From Boseongicola sp. (lineage in GTDB: Bacteria > Pseudomonadota > Alphaproteobacteria > Rhodobacterales > Rhodobacteraceae), in the NCBI GenBank assembly GCA_028824715.1, contig JAPPCV010000109.1, positions 1 to 64,000 on the forward strand: a stretch of 64,000 nt of DNA. Direction: 5' to 3'. Position 1 is the first letter of the stretch. Every line of letters begins with the position of its first letter. A model generated the notes under the pieces. That model made no database searches. It saw nothing but the letters and a program-made list of their open reading frames with translations, and had not been told where the DNA came from. The translations under genes and the position numbers were made by a program. Of the stretch, positions 27,381 through 35,556 are shown in pieces.

Positions 27381-27893
27381 ATGTCAGAACTTTCGGCGCG
27401 TGTATCGATCGATCTGGAACCACCGGCTTCCACATCCGGGGAAGTGATTGTCTATTCGCCTGCATTGGCGCTCTTCCCAAGGGAGATTGCCCAGGAAGCG
27501 GCGTTTCTGCCACTTTGCAACCCAAACCAGGTCGTCATGGAGCGATTGCGAAACGGTGCAGGATTGGCCCCGGAGAACTGTTTCTGTGGCATTTTCACGC
27601 TTGACCCGCTCCTTAACTGGGCGGAGCTTGAGCCGTTTCTTCGCGACGCGAATTTCAGGGGACTTTGCAACTTCCCGACCCTGCCGAACTTTGGCGAGGA
27701 AGAAAGGAGTGCGCTCCTTGCATCCGACTATTCGTACGACTCAGAGATCGCGCGGCTCGCTGATCTTGCCGGTGACGAATTTGAACTGCTTGTCGTGTAT
27801 TCTGACGATTGCCATCTTGATAGGGCGAAAGCGCAACTGAGTGCTCCGAATACAGCGTTCTGCAAACTTGGAGCCATTCAGTACATGCGCTGA
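27381..27893 (+). CDS. Short, divergent relative of the TIM-barrel (PF09370-like) family
   Basis: This 170-residue protein keeps the middle part of the TIM-barrel family. GIFTLDPLLNWAELEPFL followed by FRGLCNFPTLPNFGEEER parallels the WDPTRMDLDRLLDDF and FSGIINYPTIS segments of the 25237 gene. YDSEIARLADL parallels its W-NREVELIERA helix. The first and last strands of a full barrel are missing, and no gly-rich phosphate loop is seen. It is divergent from the UPF0261 operon and 9 bases downstream of the TTGGG element. It may be a small ligand-binding or regulatory protein, or a decaying paralogue. No stop or frameshift marks it as broken. Confidence 0.65.
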   Translation: MSELSARVSIDLEPPASTSGEVIVYSPALALFPREIAQEAAFLPLCNPNQVVMERLRNGAGLAPENCFCGIFTLDPLLNWAELEPFLRDANFRGLCNFPTLPNFGEEERSALLASDYSYDSEIARLADLAGDEFELLVVYSDDCHLDRAKAQLSAPNTAFCKLGAIQYMR

Positions 27894-28063
27894 AGGAGCT
27901 CATTTTGCGCAATTGCCTCTCCCTGACGCCTGCTTGAGATCTGTTAGATCTTTCGCAGACGATCCAGAGCGTGGCGGAGCGATGCTCCCTGGGCGTTCAC
28001 CGCATTCTCGGATTCCTCGACCGGCCGATGGCGCATGGAACGCATGCACACTTCGGTGGTGGG

Positions 28064-28950
28064 TCACTCTGAATCTCGCCTCTTGTAGGTCTTCGGGCGG
28101 TTGGGCTTCGGCGCTGCATCGTCAACCAAATTCAGAATGTCTTCCAACGTCCACACGCGATCCGTCACGCCAGCCGCCATCGCCGGCGTCTTTCCGAGGC
28201 TCATGTGCTTCCGGCAGAAATTATAGTGCATGAAGTGCAGGGACACGCTCCAGGCGTGATTCTCAACTTTCTTCGAGAATGCGTTGGTCAGGCGAGTGAA
28301 ACGCCGCATTGACATGCGCATGGTCAGGTTTTGCCTTTCAACATAACTGGTCGAAACGTGGTCGTCGTCGGGGTCTCCCTCGAAAGTCGTTTTCTTGATG
28401 CCGGTGCATTCGGGGGGGAACACCGCTTGTCGGCGGTCTTGGCCTTGTCCAGCACGTCATACACTTTCACGAGCATGGCATAGTCAATGTCACCCCCGAA
28501 CGCGCCTTCCAAGGCTTCCAGGTAAGCCTTGTGGCCGTCGCTGGCAAGCTGAACGCGGTGTGCCAAGCGCGAACGCAGATCGTCCATGAACTCGATTGCC
28601 GTGGCGCTCGTGCGGTCTCCCAACTGCCACGAAGGGACAATCTTGGTTTCCGCGCAGATCGCGGTCCATGTCCACACGTCGCCAGCGTCCATTGGCGCGG
28701 CCTTGGCCCGCTTCACGTTCTTGTCCTTGCAGTAGGCGAACGACCAAGTCTCGTCCACCTGTATGCGCTGGCAGGGAAGGTTCACGAGAGCATTGGCCTG
28801 AAAGTCGGCGCAAACCTTGCCGGCAGCGACCATCAATCGCGAAACAGTCAGCTTTGACACTTCGGCGGTGCGAGCGGTGGCGCGAATGCTCATGCCTTCG
28901 ACAAGACAACGCAGAATGAGTTTGCGGGTCTTGCTATCGAGCTTGTTCAT
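28064..28950 (-). pseudogene. IS1-like transposase, frameshifted
   Basis: The reading starts at MNKLDSKTRKLILRCLVEGM and keeps the family's HTH (SIRATARTAEVSKLTVSRL), VDETWSFAYCKDKN and DRTSATAIEFM. It then breaks at a run of seven G (28412-28418, plus strand). The next frame resumes with PPECTGIKKT and STSYVERQNLTMRMSMRRFT, continuing to the end. One extra base in the run would restore a full protein of about 295 residues. I could not identify the terminal inverted repeats. The insertion lies between the TIM-barrel block and a Fic gene. Confidence 0.85.
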
Positions 28951-29053
28951 CCCCATCAGATTGCATCCGAGATGGTCGTGCGCCGCTATTCGCATAAATC
29001 TCTTTGGTGTTTCACCGCTGCTCATGCCGACGCTGCTCTCAATTCTTTGTCGA

Positions 29054-30520
29054 TCATTGCGCTGCCCTCGTCTCGGCTAGAAAGGCTGCAAAAGGGCGAA
29101 TGTCTCCCTTCACACTCGCTGCTTCTAGCGCGGTCATGTATGCGCTACGCTGCTCAACCTTGATGACCATCCACGGTTGGCCGGCTGCAGCCATCATCAC
29201 ATTCATCAAGAAGCGTGCCATTCGGCCGTTTCCATCCAAGAATGGGTGTATGAACACGAAGATGAAATGCCCCAGTACGATCCGGACAACGGGATTGTCT
29301 TCTTCCCTAAGCAGTTCAAACAATACCGGCATGCAGTCGCGAACCGCCTCAGGGCTCATTGGCACATGTTGTGATTGCCGAATGTAAACCGGAGAGGATC
29401 GGTAACCCGCCAATTGAGAAGCTTTAAGGATCCCGGCGGTGACCGACGGAGCGAACAGGGCGCGATTCCAGTCGCTCAGATCTTGCTCGGCAACCTCACT
29501 GGCGTCAGCACCTTCGAGAACCGCCCGGATGCTCTCCTTCACTCTCTGAAAGGCTTCCCAATAGCCCCGTGCGGCCAGGGCGTCTTTCAGCGCACGGTCT
29601 TCTTCATCTGCCTCTGGGTTCCATGTCCCCGAACGCACTTTTTCAATGAGCTTGGGCGAGACCCGATATCCCTCGATGAAAAGCGAATGATACGCATCGG
29701 TGACATAGAATTCGTCGATCTGCTTGAGATAGGCTTCTATGTCGTTGGCAATGGGTTGAGCCTTCGGGAATGCCTTAATCACATCGGCGCGCATGCTTTC
29801 CCACTTCAAGCGAATTCGATGCACATGGGGTGAGGTCACGCGTCCGGCGTTGAGCACGACAATCGATTGCTCGAAGGGGTTTGTCTCCCGTACGTCATGC
29901 GATGCCGCTTTCATCGCGGCGAGTATCCCAACCGCGACCTTGTCGGATCCTATGCTTCTAAATGCGCCTGCAAGCCGTCCTGCCGCTCGGGTGTGTCCGC
30001 CGTCCAACAACTTGCCAAGAAGCCGCGATGCATCCGGCATCATCGCAAGTGCGGTGCGCGCCTCTGTCGGATGGTTTTGGAAGATGACTTCGGGAACGAG
30101 GATGAGAGCGTCGTCGACGGAGAAAAGGCGCAAGCCATCGACGATTTCGAGCGTGTCATCCGACGCGATCGTTGCGCGCGTTTCGGAGAGCGACGTGTTG
30201 TGAGGCAGATCGGTCTTGGAGTTTCCCCCCTTTACCGCCCTTACCAAAAGCTGTGCTGGAACGGTTGTATCTCCAGCGTGCAGGATGAGGGACTGTTCAG
30301 GAGATAGCGACCAGTCATCTCCAAAACGGCCCGATAGATATTGGGCGCAGAACCCCCAGTACGACGTATACCACGCGGTGCTCTCGCCGATGTTTTCATC
30401 GGGTCTTGAAGGGATGTACCAACCCTTCATGACTTCCTTCAGGAAGGCAGCTTTCACCAATCGCTCCCGATGGGTGCGTGAGATGTCTTTTGCTGTGCGA
30501 AGTTTAGGTTTTGGCGACAT
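29054..30520 (-). CDS. Fic-family protein (AMPylator type) with N-terminal winged helix
   Basis: A 488-residue protein starting MSPKPKLRTAKDISRTHRER. The N-terminal 200 residues resemble the winged-helix region of abortive-infection and Fic regulators. The helix SLFIEGYRVS near residue 290 fits the class II inhibitory motif (S/T)xxxE(G/N). The catalytic loop IHPFLDGNGRMARFLMN is fully canonical, so AMP transfer to a hydroxyl side chain is expected, held in check by the inhibitory Glu. Upstream in-frame ATG codons would extend it into an inverted repeat, so 30520 is preferred. It lies in a region of mobile relics and may act in stress or phage defence; that is inference. Confidence 0.88.
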   Translation of the reverse strand: MSPKPKLRTAKDISRTHRERLVKAAFLKEVMKGWYIPSRPDENIGESTAWYTSYWGFCAQYLSGRFGDDWSLSPEQSLILHAGDTTVPAQLLVRAVKGGNSKTDLPHNTSLSETRATIASDDTLEIVDGLRLFSVDDALILVPEVIFQNHPTEARTALAMMPDASRLLGKLLDGGHTRAAGRLAGAFRSIGSDKVAVGILAAMKAASHDVRETNPFEQSIVVLNAGRVTSPHVHRIRLKWESMRADVIKAFPKAQPIANDIEAYLKQIDEFYVTDAYHSLFIEGYRVSPKLIEKVRSGTWNPEADEEDRALKDALAARGYWEAFQRVKESIRAVLEGADASEVAEQDLSDWNRALFAPSVTAGILKASQLAGYRSSPVYIRQSQHVPMSPEAVRDCMPVLFELLREEDNPVVRIVLGHFIFVFIHPFLDGNGRMARFLMNVMMAAAGQPWMVIKVEQRSAYMTALEAASVKGDIRPFAAFLAETRAAQ

Positions 30521-30568
30521 TTCTGGTTTGGACAAGATGATAACGATTGATGCCGCTTCTGCTATCCT

Positions 30569-30706
30569 GGGAACCACCAGAATCCGTGGGGTCTCGCGAC
30601 TGACCGATCTTGTTTCCGTTCCGTCTTGTTCAAGCAGGAATTGCCGCAACCGCCTCCGGCTTCGGAATGCGCATTCCTATTGACCCCACGGATCTTGGTG
30701 GTTCCC
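30569..30706. repeat. Pair of 25-bp inverted repeats flanking 88 bp
   Basis: The 25 bases at 30569-30593 (GGGAACCACCAGAATCCGTG followed by GGGTC) recur inverted at 30682-30706 with 23 of 25 identical. The only differences are two swapped central bases. The 138-bp unit sits just upstream of the Fic gene. It could be a miniature inverted-repeat element or a pair of operator arms. No target duplication was found by eye. Confidence 0.7.
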
Positions 30707-30802
30707 CAAGCTCGGCGACGGTGCCCGCAACCGACGCAGCATCCTCCGAAAGTGTGGCCTCGGATGTCGGATGCCCGAGCCGGGTGATCGGCAGTCGGCA
30801 TC

Positions 30803-31303
30803 TCAGCGACGTTTCTGGATTTTGCGAATCCTTGCCCGAACCGACGCTGCTTCCGATACGCCGGCCAGCGCAAGCATTCTGCCCACTCTGTCCCGGTATC
30901 GCGGAAAGCGCAGCGACATTTCGTTGAACCCGCTGTAGGCCCACGCCCTCACGAACTTGTTGTCGCTCTCGAGACAGGCTTCCAGAAATCTCTCGAGCCC
31001 GGCGCTCTCGTCTTCGGGAATGTCCAGGTAGGGAAGGCATTGGAGAATGTGCAACTTGCTTTCCCAATGATCTTGAACGGACAGCGCGCCGAACACGGCG
31101 CGGCAACCGGATGGGCTCAGGGAAATGCCGGCCTCCAGATGTTTCTTCAGCAGCCAGGTTGCCGCCCGTTGCAATTCGGCATCTGCGACATGGCCCAGGA
31201 TCGTCGCGACGAAACCCTCTTCGGCGCAGTGGCGCTCCTAGGTCGACTGCAGAGCGGCAGCAGACTTGCCGTCCCAGGAGGCGATCTCTTCGGACAAGGT
31301 CAT
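30803..31303 (-). pseudogene. HEAT-repeat-like protein interrupted by an in-frame TAG
   Basis: From ATG 31303 (MTLSEEIASWDGKSAAALQS) the frame runs 21 codons to a TAG at 31240-31238. It then continues, in the same frame and without other stops, for 145 codons of clearly protein-like sequence (AELQRAATWLLKKHLEAG, LHILQCLPYLDIPEDE, FVRAWAYSGFNEMSLRFPRY). The alternating helices resemble HEAT or DNA-alkylation-repeat folds. Either it is a pseudogene with one recent nonsense mutation, or translation begins downstream. I do not recognise a specific family. Confidence 0.6.
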
Positions 31304-31360
31304 CGTCACATCCAGTTCCTGGGATTTTGAGAGTCGGGGAATTGTACCCGTGACCAACCA

Positions 31361-31753
31361 TCAGTCAGCCGTATACCGTTCCGCGTCCTGCCCCGGCAAC
31401 CCGGAGACATGTGGATCGAGCACACTTTCGGACCCGCCGGAACGGCTCGACGAACCGATGTCCCTCTCGGCCAACGCAATTCCGCGCAGGAGAATGTTCA
31501 GTGCCGTGTGCCGGGGGAAGACCCGCACCACTTCCCCACCGGCACTTTCAGCTTGCAGTTCAGTTGCCCTGCGAGTCCCCCCATTGCCGTTTGGCCATCG
31601 ACCGGGCCAATTCGAATCGCGCATCATGTTCGAGACCTGCAAGTCCGCGATGGCGATCCGGTTGTGGCTCCTTGCGATTGATGCCGAAACCCTGTGAAGC
31701 GCGTTGCGCTCCCGTATCCTTGTCCGCCCCCACTTGCGCTGAAGCGCCCTCAC
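31361..31753 (-). pseudogene. TnpB (IS200/IS605 OrfB) relic with internal deletion
   Basis: RERNALHRVSASIARSHNRI followed by AIADLQVSNMM matches the TnpB segment that reads RRD-LHK-S--IA--H--IAIEDLQV-NM. The frame then jumps to HTALNILLRGIALAER, which matches the C-terminal D-NAALNILARGIALAE block after the zinc finger. The second RuvC acidic residue is changed (EDL to ADL), the zinc-finger cysteines are gone, and the N-terminal half is missing. It is a deletion relic of an RNA-guided nuclease gene. Confidence 0.65.
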
Positions 31754-31829
31754 CTTCTTCCGGCGTGATGCGGGCCCCTTCTTCGCCCGGGGAACGGCGC
31801 GCGCCGCCCGCCTGAGCGGCGGCCGGTCA

Positions 31830-32097
31830 ATGCGGACTGCAGGTGGAAGCGCCCGATGCCCTTAAGCCGGACCGAGCCGTCACGGATCACGGGGTCGGGG
31901 ACGTCGAAGGACTGGGTGTCGCGGCCGCTGTCGCGGATCATGCTCCGCCACGAGCCGTCGTCGAGCGCCTCGACGACAGGGAACTTCATGTTCTTCGTGA
32001 ACCGCCACAGCAGGTCCGGTCCAGTCGCCGCGGCCCGCGACCACAACGGAAAGCCGCAATTGGAGCAGTCCGCGAGCGCCAGCATGCCAGACGGCAC
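31830..32097 (-). pseudogene. IS4-like transposase fragment
   Basis: About 90 codons read LADCSNCGFPLWSRAAATGP, then LLWRFTKNMKFPVVEALDDG and SWRSMIRDSGRD. This is the central DDE region of an IS4-family transposase. The same segment, with a few changes, occurs at 57700 on the plus strand (LWRFKRNMKFPVAEALDDG). Both ends are truncated, and the conserved YREK part is missing. Confidence 0.65.
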
Positions 32098-32503
32098 CTG
32101 ATTGCGGCCGTCTTGATTCCCTTCGCCTGGCGCCTGTTACTTGCCAATAGCTACCGGCCTGCAGACGGCGGAAGTGGCAATGTGAACGATGGTCCGATGA
32201 TCGAGTCGCGGTTCCCAAAATGGATCTTTTTCGGAGTGTGTGGGGGCCTGATGGTGCTTTGGGCGCATCGCTTCGCGACCGGGCTGACCTGGTGCGCTAG
32301 CAGCCAAGCCGGACTTGGCTGAACACGCCGCATTTCGGCACAGGTGCGGGCGGCAATGCCGGGCGCTTGACGCTGGCTGCTGGCATCCTGCAACGCCGTC
32401 AGCGTCGTGCGCGAATCCGGCAATGGCTTGAACCGGGTTCTGACGGTCCGCCGGGTCAAGGACCGTCAGTTCCACCATATTGCTCCGCCAGTCCCATAAG
32501 ACT
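32098..32503. other. Gene-free stretch
   Basis: No gene or repeat was recognised in these roughly 400 bases. Confidence 0.4.
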
Positions 32504-32545
32504 CGCGCATTCCCCTGTCGCCTTCAGGCGAAAGGGGAATGCGCG
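32504..32545. repeat. 42-base near-perfect hairpin
   Basis: CGCGCATTCCCCT and AGGGGAATGCGCG form a 13-bp stem. Inside it, TCGCC-TTCA-GGCGA forms a further 5-bp stem with one G/A mismatch between the two. There is no T tract, so it is not a standard terminator. It could be a REP-type palindrome or a transposon end. It lies next to the shared repeat at 32579. Confidence 0.7.
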
Positions 32546-32578
32546 CCCCTGCATGCAATGACGGCCGGGCCGGCCTGG

Positions 32579-32608
32579 AGCCGTCGTCTTCAGCGACAGA
32601 GTGTTCAC
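32579..32608 (+). repeat. 30-base shared repeat, copy 1
   Basis: AGCCGTCGTCTTCAGCGACA followed by GAGTGTTCAC recurs inverted at 36509-36538 with one mismatch. The core CCGTCG-TCTTCAG-CGACGG of the other copy is a perfect hairpin. Here it cuts into an antidote gene fragment, which suggests it is a mobile palindromic element. Confidence 0.65.
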
Positions 32609-32692
32609 TACCGCCTCAAGATAGGCTGCGATGTCCTTTTCGCTCTTCAAATGGTCGGCGGTGCCATAGGGAGAGTACGTCGCTTTCTCCAT
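32591..32692 (-). pseudogene. Addiction-module antidote (HigA-like) N-terminal fragment
   Basis: From ATG 32692 the frame gives TADHLKSEKDIAAYLEAVV after eight residues. This is the conserved start of the XRE-type antidote family (DxADHLKxEEDIAAYLEA). The homology stops after about 34 codons, where the shared 30-base repeat begins. The helix-turn-helix part is missing. No cognate toxin was found adjacent. Confidence 0.6.
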
Positions 32693-33432
32693 GCCCAATT
32701 CCTTCCGCTCTACAGTGAACGCCCAGGCCCGCGGCATGTTCCGGGCCCAGGACGACTTGTCGCCGCCACTGACGGGTTCGGCATCGCCGAAGTGCCCCAA
32801 GGCGAGGCGATCAAGGCATGCGCCAATCCGCGTCATTGCGCGACGGTCCCGCAAACCGGAGTTGTCACCCAAGCGAATTTCAAGGCGAAAGCGGGGGAGT
32901 CCATCCTCCACGCGGGCGTGCAACGCCGACCAACAGGGTGGTCATCGGCCAAGACTCCATCGCCGCAGAGCGCGTCATCGCCGCGCTGCGGGAGCACGGC
33001 CTGATCGACTGACGTCAGGGCGCCGCAGGCGAGCGCCCGACCGGCTGCGACCGGGATCTCCCGTAACGCCTCACTGCAGCGTGGCGCAGCGTCGATCTCG
33101 CGAGCCCTGCGCTTCATCGGGCACGAACTGAACGCCACGGCCAGTTTCGCGTGCCCGATCCTGGCCGAAAAATAGCGGGAGGCCTAAGATTGCCAGCAAC
33201 ACCGACCAGTCCGATCGGGCGCGAGGGCGGCCCGAGAGGCTTCGAGAGGCCCGCTGAGCATGATCGCGCCCTTCTGCGGTCCCCTTTGACCCTCGCCGAG
33301 AGTCGTCGGCCCCCCTCGTTGTGATCTGACCGGGGGCTCGGCGGCTGGGGCCGGCACTGCAAATGACATGTTCAGTTCATGTCGTACACATCTGTCCAGC
33401 TTGCGTCTGCCTCGGCACTTGCCGCTTGCCGT
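32693..33432. other. Gene-free stretch
   Basis: About 740 bases with no gene I can support. Open frames have low-complexity translations. It may contain further eroded mobile DNA. Confidence 0.4.
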
Positions 33433-33957
33433 TCAATGGGATCCCTTTGGATGTCCCGGCATGCCGAGGATAGTTCCTGATGAAGGGCCTCGGCCGAAGG
33501 AATCACCCCCCTTCCGTTCCATGCCGATCAGGAACAACCACGTCGTGATCTTCGCAATGCGCGGGCCGAAATCCATTGCCTTGACCTGATTGTCCTCGAA
33601 CAGCAGGAGCCCGCAGTCCAAGGCGGCCAAGGATTCCCTCAACGTGTTCGAAAACTGTCAGATGGATGTTTCCCAAGCATCCTTGATCCGCTTGCGGACG
33701 GCTTGTTGATCCGGGGGCAGCGCATTTCAGAGCAGGCCGATGCTCGTTTCGATCGTCTGGACCCTGTTGCCGCCTTTTCGGAACCAGTCACGGAAAATCT
33801 TGGCGTCGGGGTCTCCCGGCATGCCCCTTGACGCCTCGTTCGCAACCATGTCCGTGATCACTATTGGACAATTGAAGCGGTCAAGAAGTTCCAGTCGATC
33901 AATTCTGCCCAATGACATCAACTGGCCGCTGTCGGGAATTGCCTGCTCAAGAGTCAC
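33433..33957 (-). pseudogene. PIN-domain toxin-like gene with two in-frame TGA codons
   Basis: From the GTG at 33957 one frame reads LMSLGRIDRLELLDRFNCPI, VITDMVANEA and GDPDAKIFRDWFRKGGNRV. It then meets TGA, continues PPDQQAVRKRIKDAWETSI, meets a second TGA, and continues as SLAALDCGLLLFEDNQV and ITTWLFLIGMERKG. The whole is 175 codons in a single frame and resembles small PIN-like toxins. The N-terminal catalytic Asp region is also eroded. The intact antitoxin-like gene overlaps its start by 11 bases. Confidence 0.6.
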
Positions 33958-34183
33958 TGCCGGCCGTCTCCATCATCCGCAGGATCGGCATTGCCGCCTC
34001 AAGCTCCGCCTGTACCTGCGTCAGGGACGGCTTCGAAGGCGCGATGCCACGGTCCGCCAAGGCGTTCAGAAGCTCCGAGTAGGACTCCATGTGCAGGCTC
34101 CGCATCGCTTCTTCCCGGGACGTTTCTCCCGCCACGAAACTGTTGATTATCTGCGTCGTGGTCAGCAAGGGCTCCAATTCCAA
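33947..34183 (-). CDS. Small antitoxin-like protein (UPF0175-like)
   Basis: A 78-residue protein, MELEPLLTTTQIINSFVAGE, continuing TSREEAMRSLHMESYSELLN. This resembles the short helix-turn-helix of UPF0175-type antitoxins (EAAxLxGxSxxEFLxxLAxRGI). It is open from start to stop and overlaps the 5' end of the broken PIN gene. It may be the surviving antitoxin of a dead module. Upstream in-frame sequence (LDDPETATRSNAE) is also shared with the relic at 36400, so the true start could be earlier. Confidence 0.55.
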   Translation of the reverse strand: MELEPLLTTTQIINSFVAGETSREEAMRSLHMESYSELLNALADRGIAPSKPSLTQVQAELEAAMPILRMMETAGSDS

Positions 34184-34217
34184 TTCTGCATTGGACCGTG
34201 TAGCCGTTTCAGGATCG

Positions 34218-34523
34218 TCAAGGATGAGCGGAAGAGCCTTCCAGGTCCGGCGTCACCATCGTTGGGAATTTCTCGGCAATGCCCGTCTCCCGGGCATGGG
34301 CGTGTAGTGGCGGCCAGGGCAGGTAGAGCATGACCGGATAGCCTACGAGTTCAACTCCGGGCTCCAGCGCATCGTCAAATTCGACGTCGACAGGCAGATT
34401 GATCAGGGCGTCGCCGACCGAGGCAATGGCACCCAGCCGGAGGCCGTCGAGATCGAACTCATCGCAAATGCAACCGCAACGCGACGGGCCCGGGTCAAGC
34501 ATGACGCCATCTCCAGATGCCAT
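34218..34523 (-). pseudogene. AbiEii-type nucleotidyltransferase fragment
   Basis: The frame reads GDALINLPVDVEFDDALEPG, VELVGYPVMLYLPWPPLHAH and ARETGIAEKFPTMVT. This follows the AbiEii pattern (I-VDVGFGD-VTP, YP-LLD-PAP-L-AYPRETVIAEKF-AMV). The expected NSRMKDFYDL block is missing and the N-terminal catalytic GSD part is absent. AbiEii proteins are toxins of type IV abortive-infection modules. A shorter, more decayed copy lies at 36412. Confidence 0.6.
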
Positions 34524-34951
34524 GAGCCAGGATGTCCCGAAACGTCGCCAGCATCGCGTCTTCGCCCGTGCCCTCCGCGCAGGGACGGCGCCAAAGGATT
34601 CGTGACATCGCGGCGCAGGTTGGGAATTCTGTTTGCCGGGTCCATGCCCGTCCCGATTCGTCGGGGAGGGTCGGTCCGACTGATCCTGTTCGGCGGCCGG
34701 ATGATGGCCAAGCGCGAAGGCTCGGAGGAGCGACAGAACGGACGTCGATTCACCCGTTCCGGCGTGAAGAGGATTTGACTGCCCGCGACAAGCCGTTACG
34801 GTTCAATCTGTCACGACATGCGCAAACGCCTCATGTCTATGGCTGGCGGCGTGAACGGCGCGGAAAGGTCCGTGAACAGGCTGCCGAAGCTGCATTCAGC
34901 TTGGCAAATTGCTTGACAGGCCTGAAGGTCTGACCGCCGCAAGCATTGATT
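34524..34951. other. Eroded sequence, partly duplicated at 36540
   Basis: No gene was recognised. On the minus strand, bases near 34540-34570 read DAMLATFRDIL. Near 36540-36570 the related reading is GAMLPTFRDMIA. This shows that the AbiEii-relic duplication extends into this stretch. Confidence 0.4.
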
Positions 34952-35430
34952 TCACGGGTCGGCAGAGGTTGCCAACGCAAACGCCCTCTGCGTCACAATC
35001 GTGCCGGGCGCCGCGACGGTGCCCTTCGCGGAGCGCTGCATCCCCTTGACGTTCAGCCCTTCGACCACGACCGTCCCGGCCATCGCCGCCGGCCTGCGGC
35101 TGACGGCGTGATGCCGGTTCCGCCGCTTGTTGGCGATCTTTCGCCACACACTCGCAAGGTGCCGCTTCGCCTTCTCGCGCCGCAGGCTGGCCTTGCGTTG
35201 CCCGGCCAGCTTCCGCTGCAGCCGTCGGGACCGCGCCTCCAGCCGCGCCATGTCCGGATTTAGCGGTAGATCTCGCCGTCGCTGTCCGCGACCTAGCCGC
35301 CGTTCCTGTCGAGGCCGATGGCGCGGCCGGTGTCGGCAGGCGCCTCGACCGAGAGGCAGGCGATCGCGTGCAACCTGCCGCCAACGCGATTCAGGACGGC
35401 GAAGACGGCTTCCCGCCGGGGCATTGACTG
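34952..35430 (-). pseudogene. TnpB (IS200/IS605 OrfB) relic
   Basis: Readings in order are TGRAIGLDRNGG, stop, VADSDGEIYR, stop, then a long clean stretch RLEARSRRLQRKLAGQRKAS and HHAVSRRPAAMAGTVVVEGL with NVKGMQRSAKGT. They match TnpB from the first RuvC Asp (GLDxN) to the EDLNVKGM motif, where Glu is kept but Asp is replaced by Gly. The zinc finger and last RuvC motif are absent. Two in-frame stops and a truncated 3' end make it nonfunctional. Confidence 0.75.
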
Positions 35431-35556
35431 CCGCCCTCCCGGCGAATGGCCAGGGGACCGATTCCAGGAACGCACAGCCTGCCGTGCGCGCCGCTGCCCG
35501 AGCGCGTCATTGCAGGAGCGCCTTCCGCGATTCGACCTGCTCCCCGCGCGCGTGCG

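Noticed and set aside
32504-32545. Rho-independent terminator
   Set aside because: The hairpin is strong but lacks a T tract on either strand, and no intact gene ends next to it.
33433-33957. TGA recoding (selenocysteine or alternative code) in the PIN-like gene
   Set aside because: No selenocysteine insertion element was apparent, other genes here use TGA as an ordinary stop, and neighbouring genes are also decayed.
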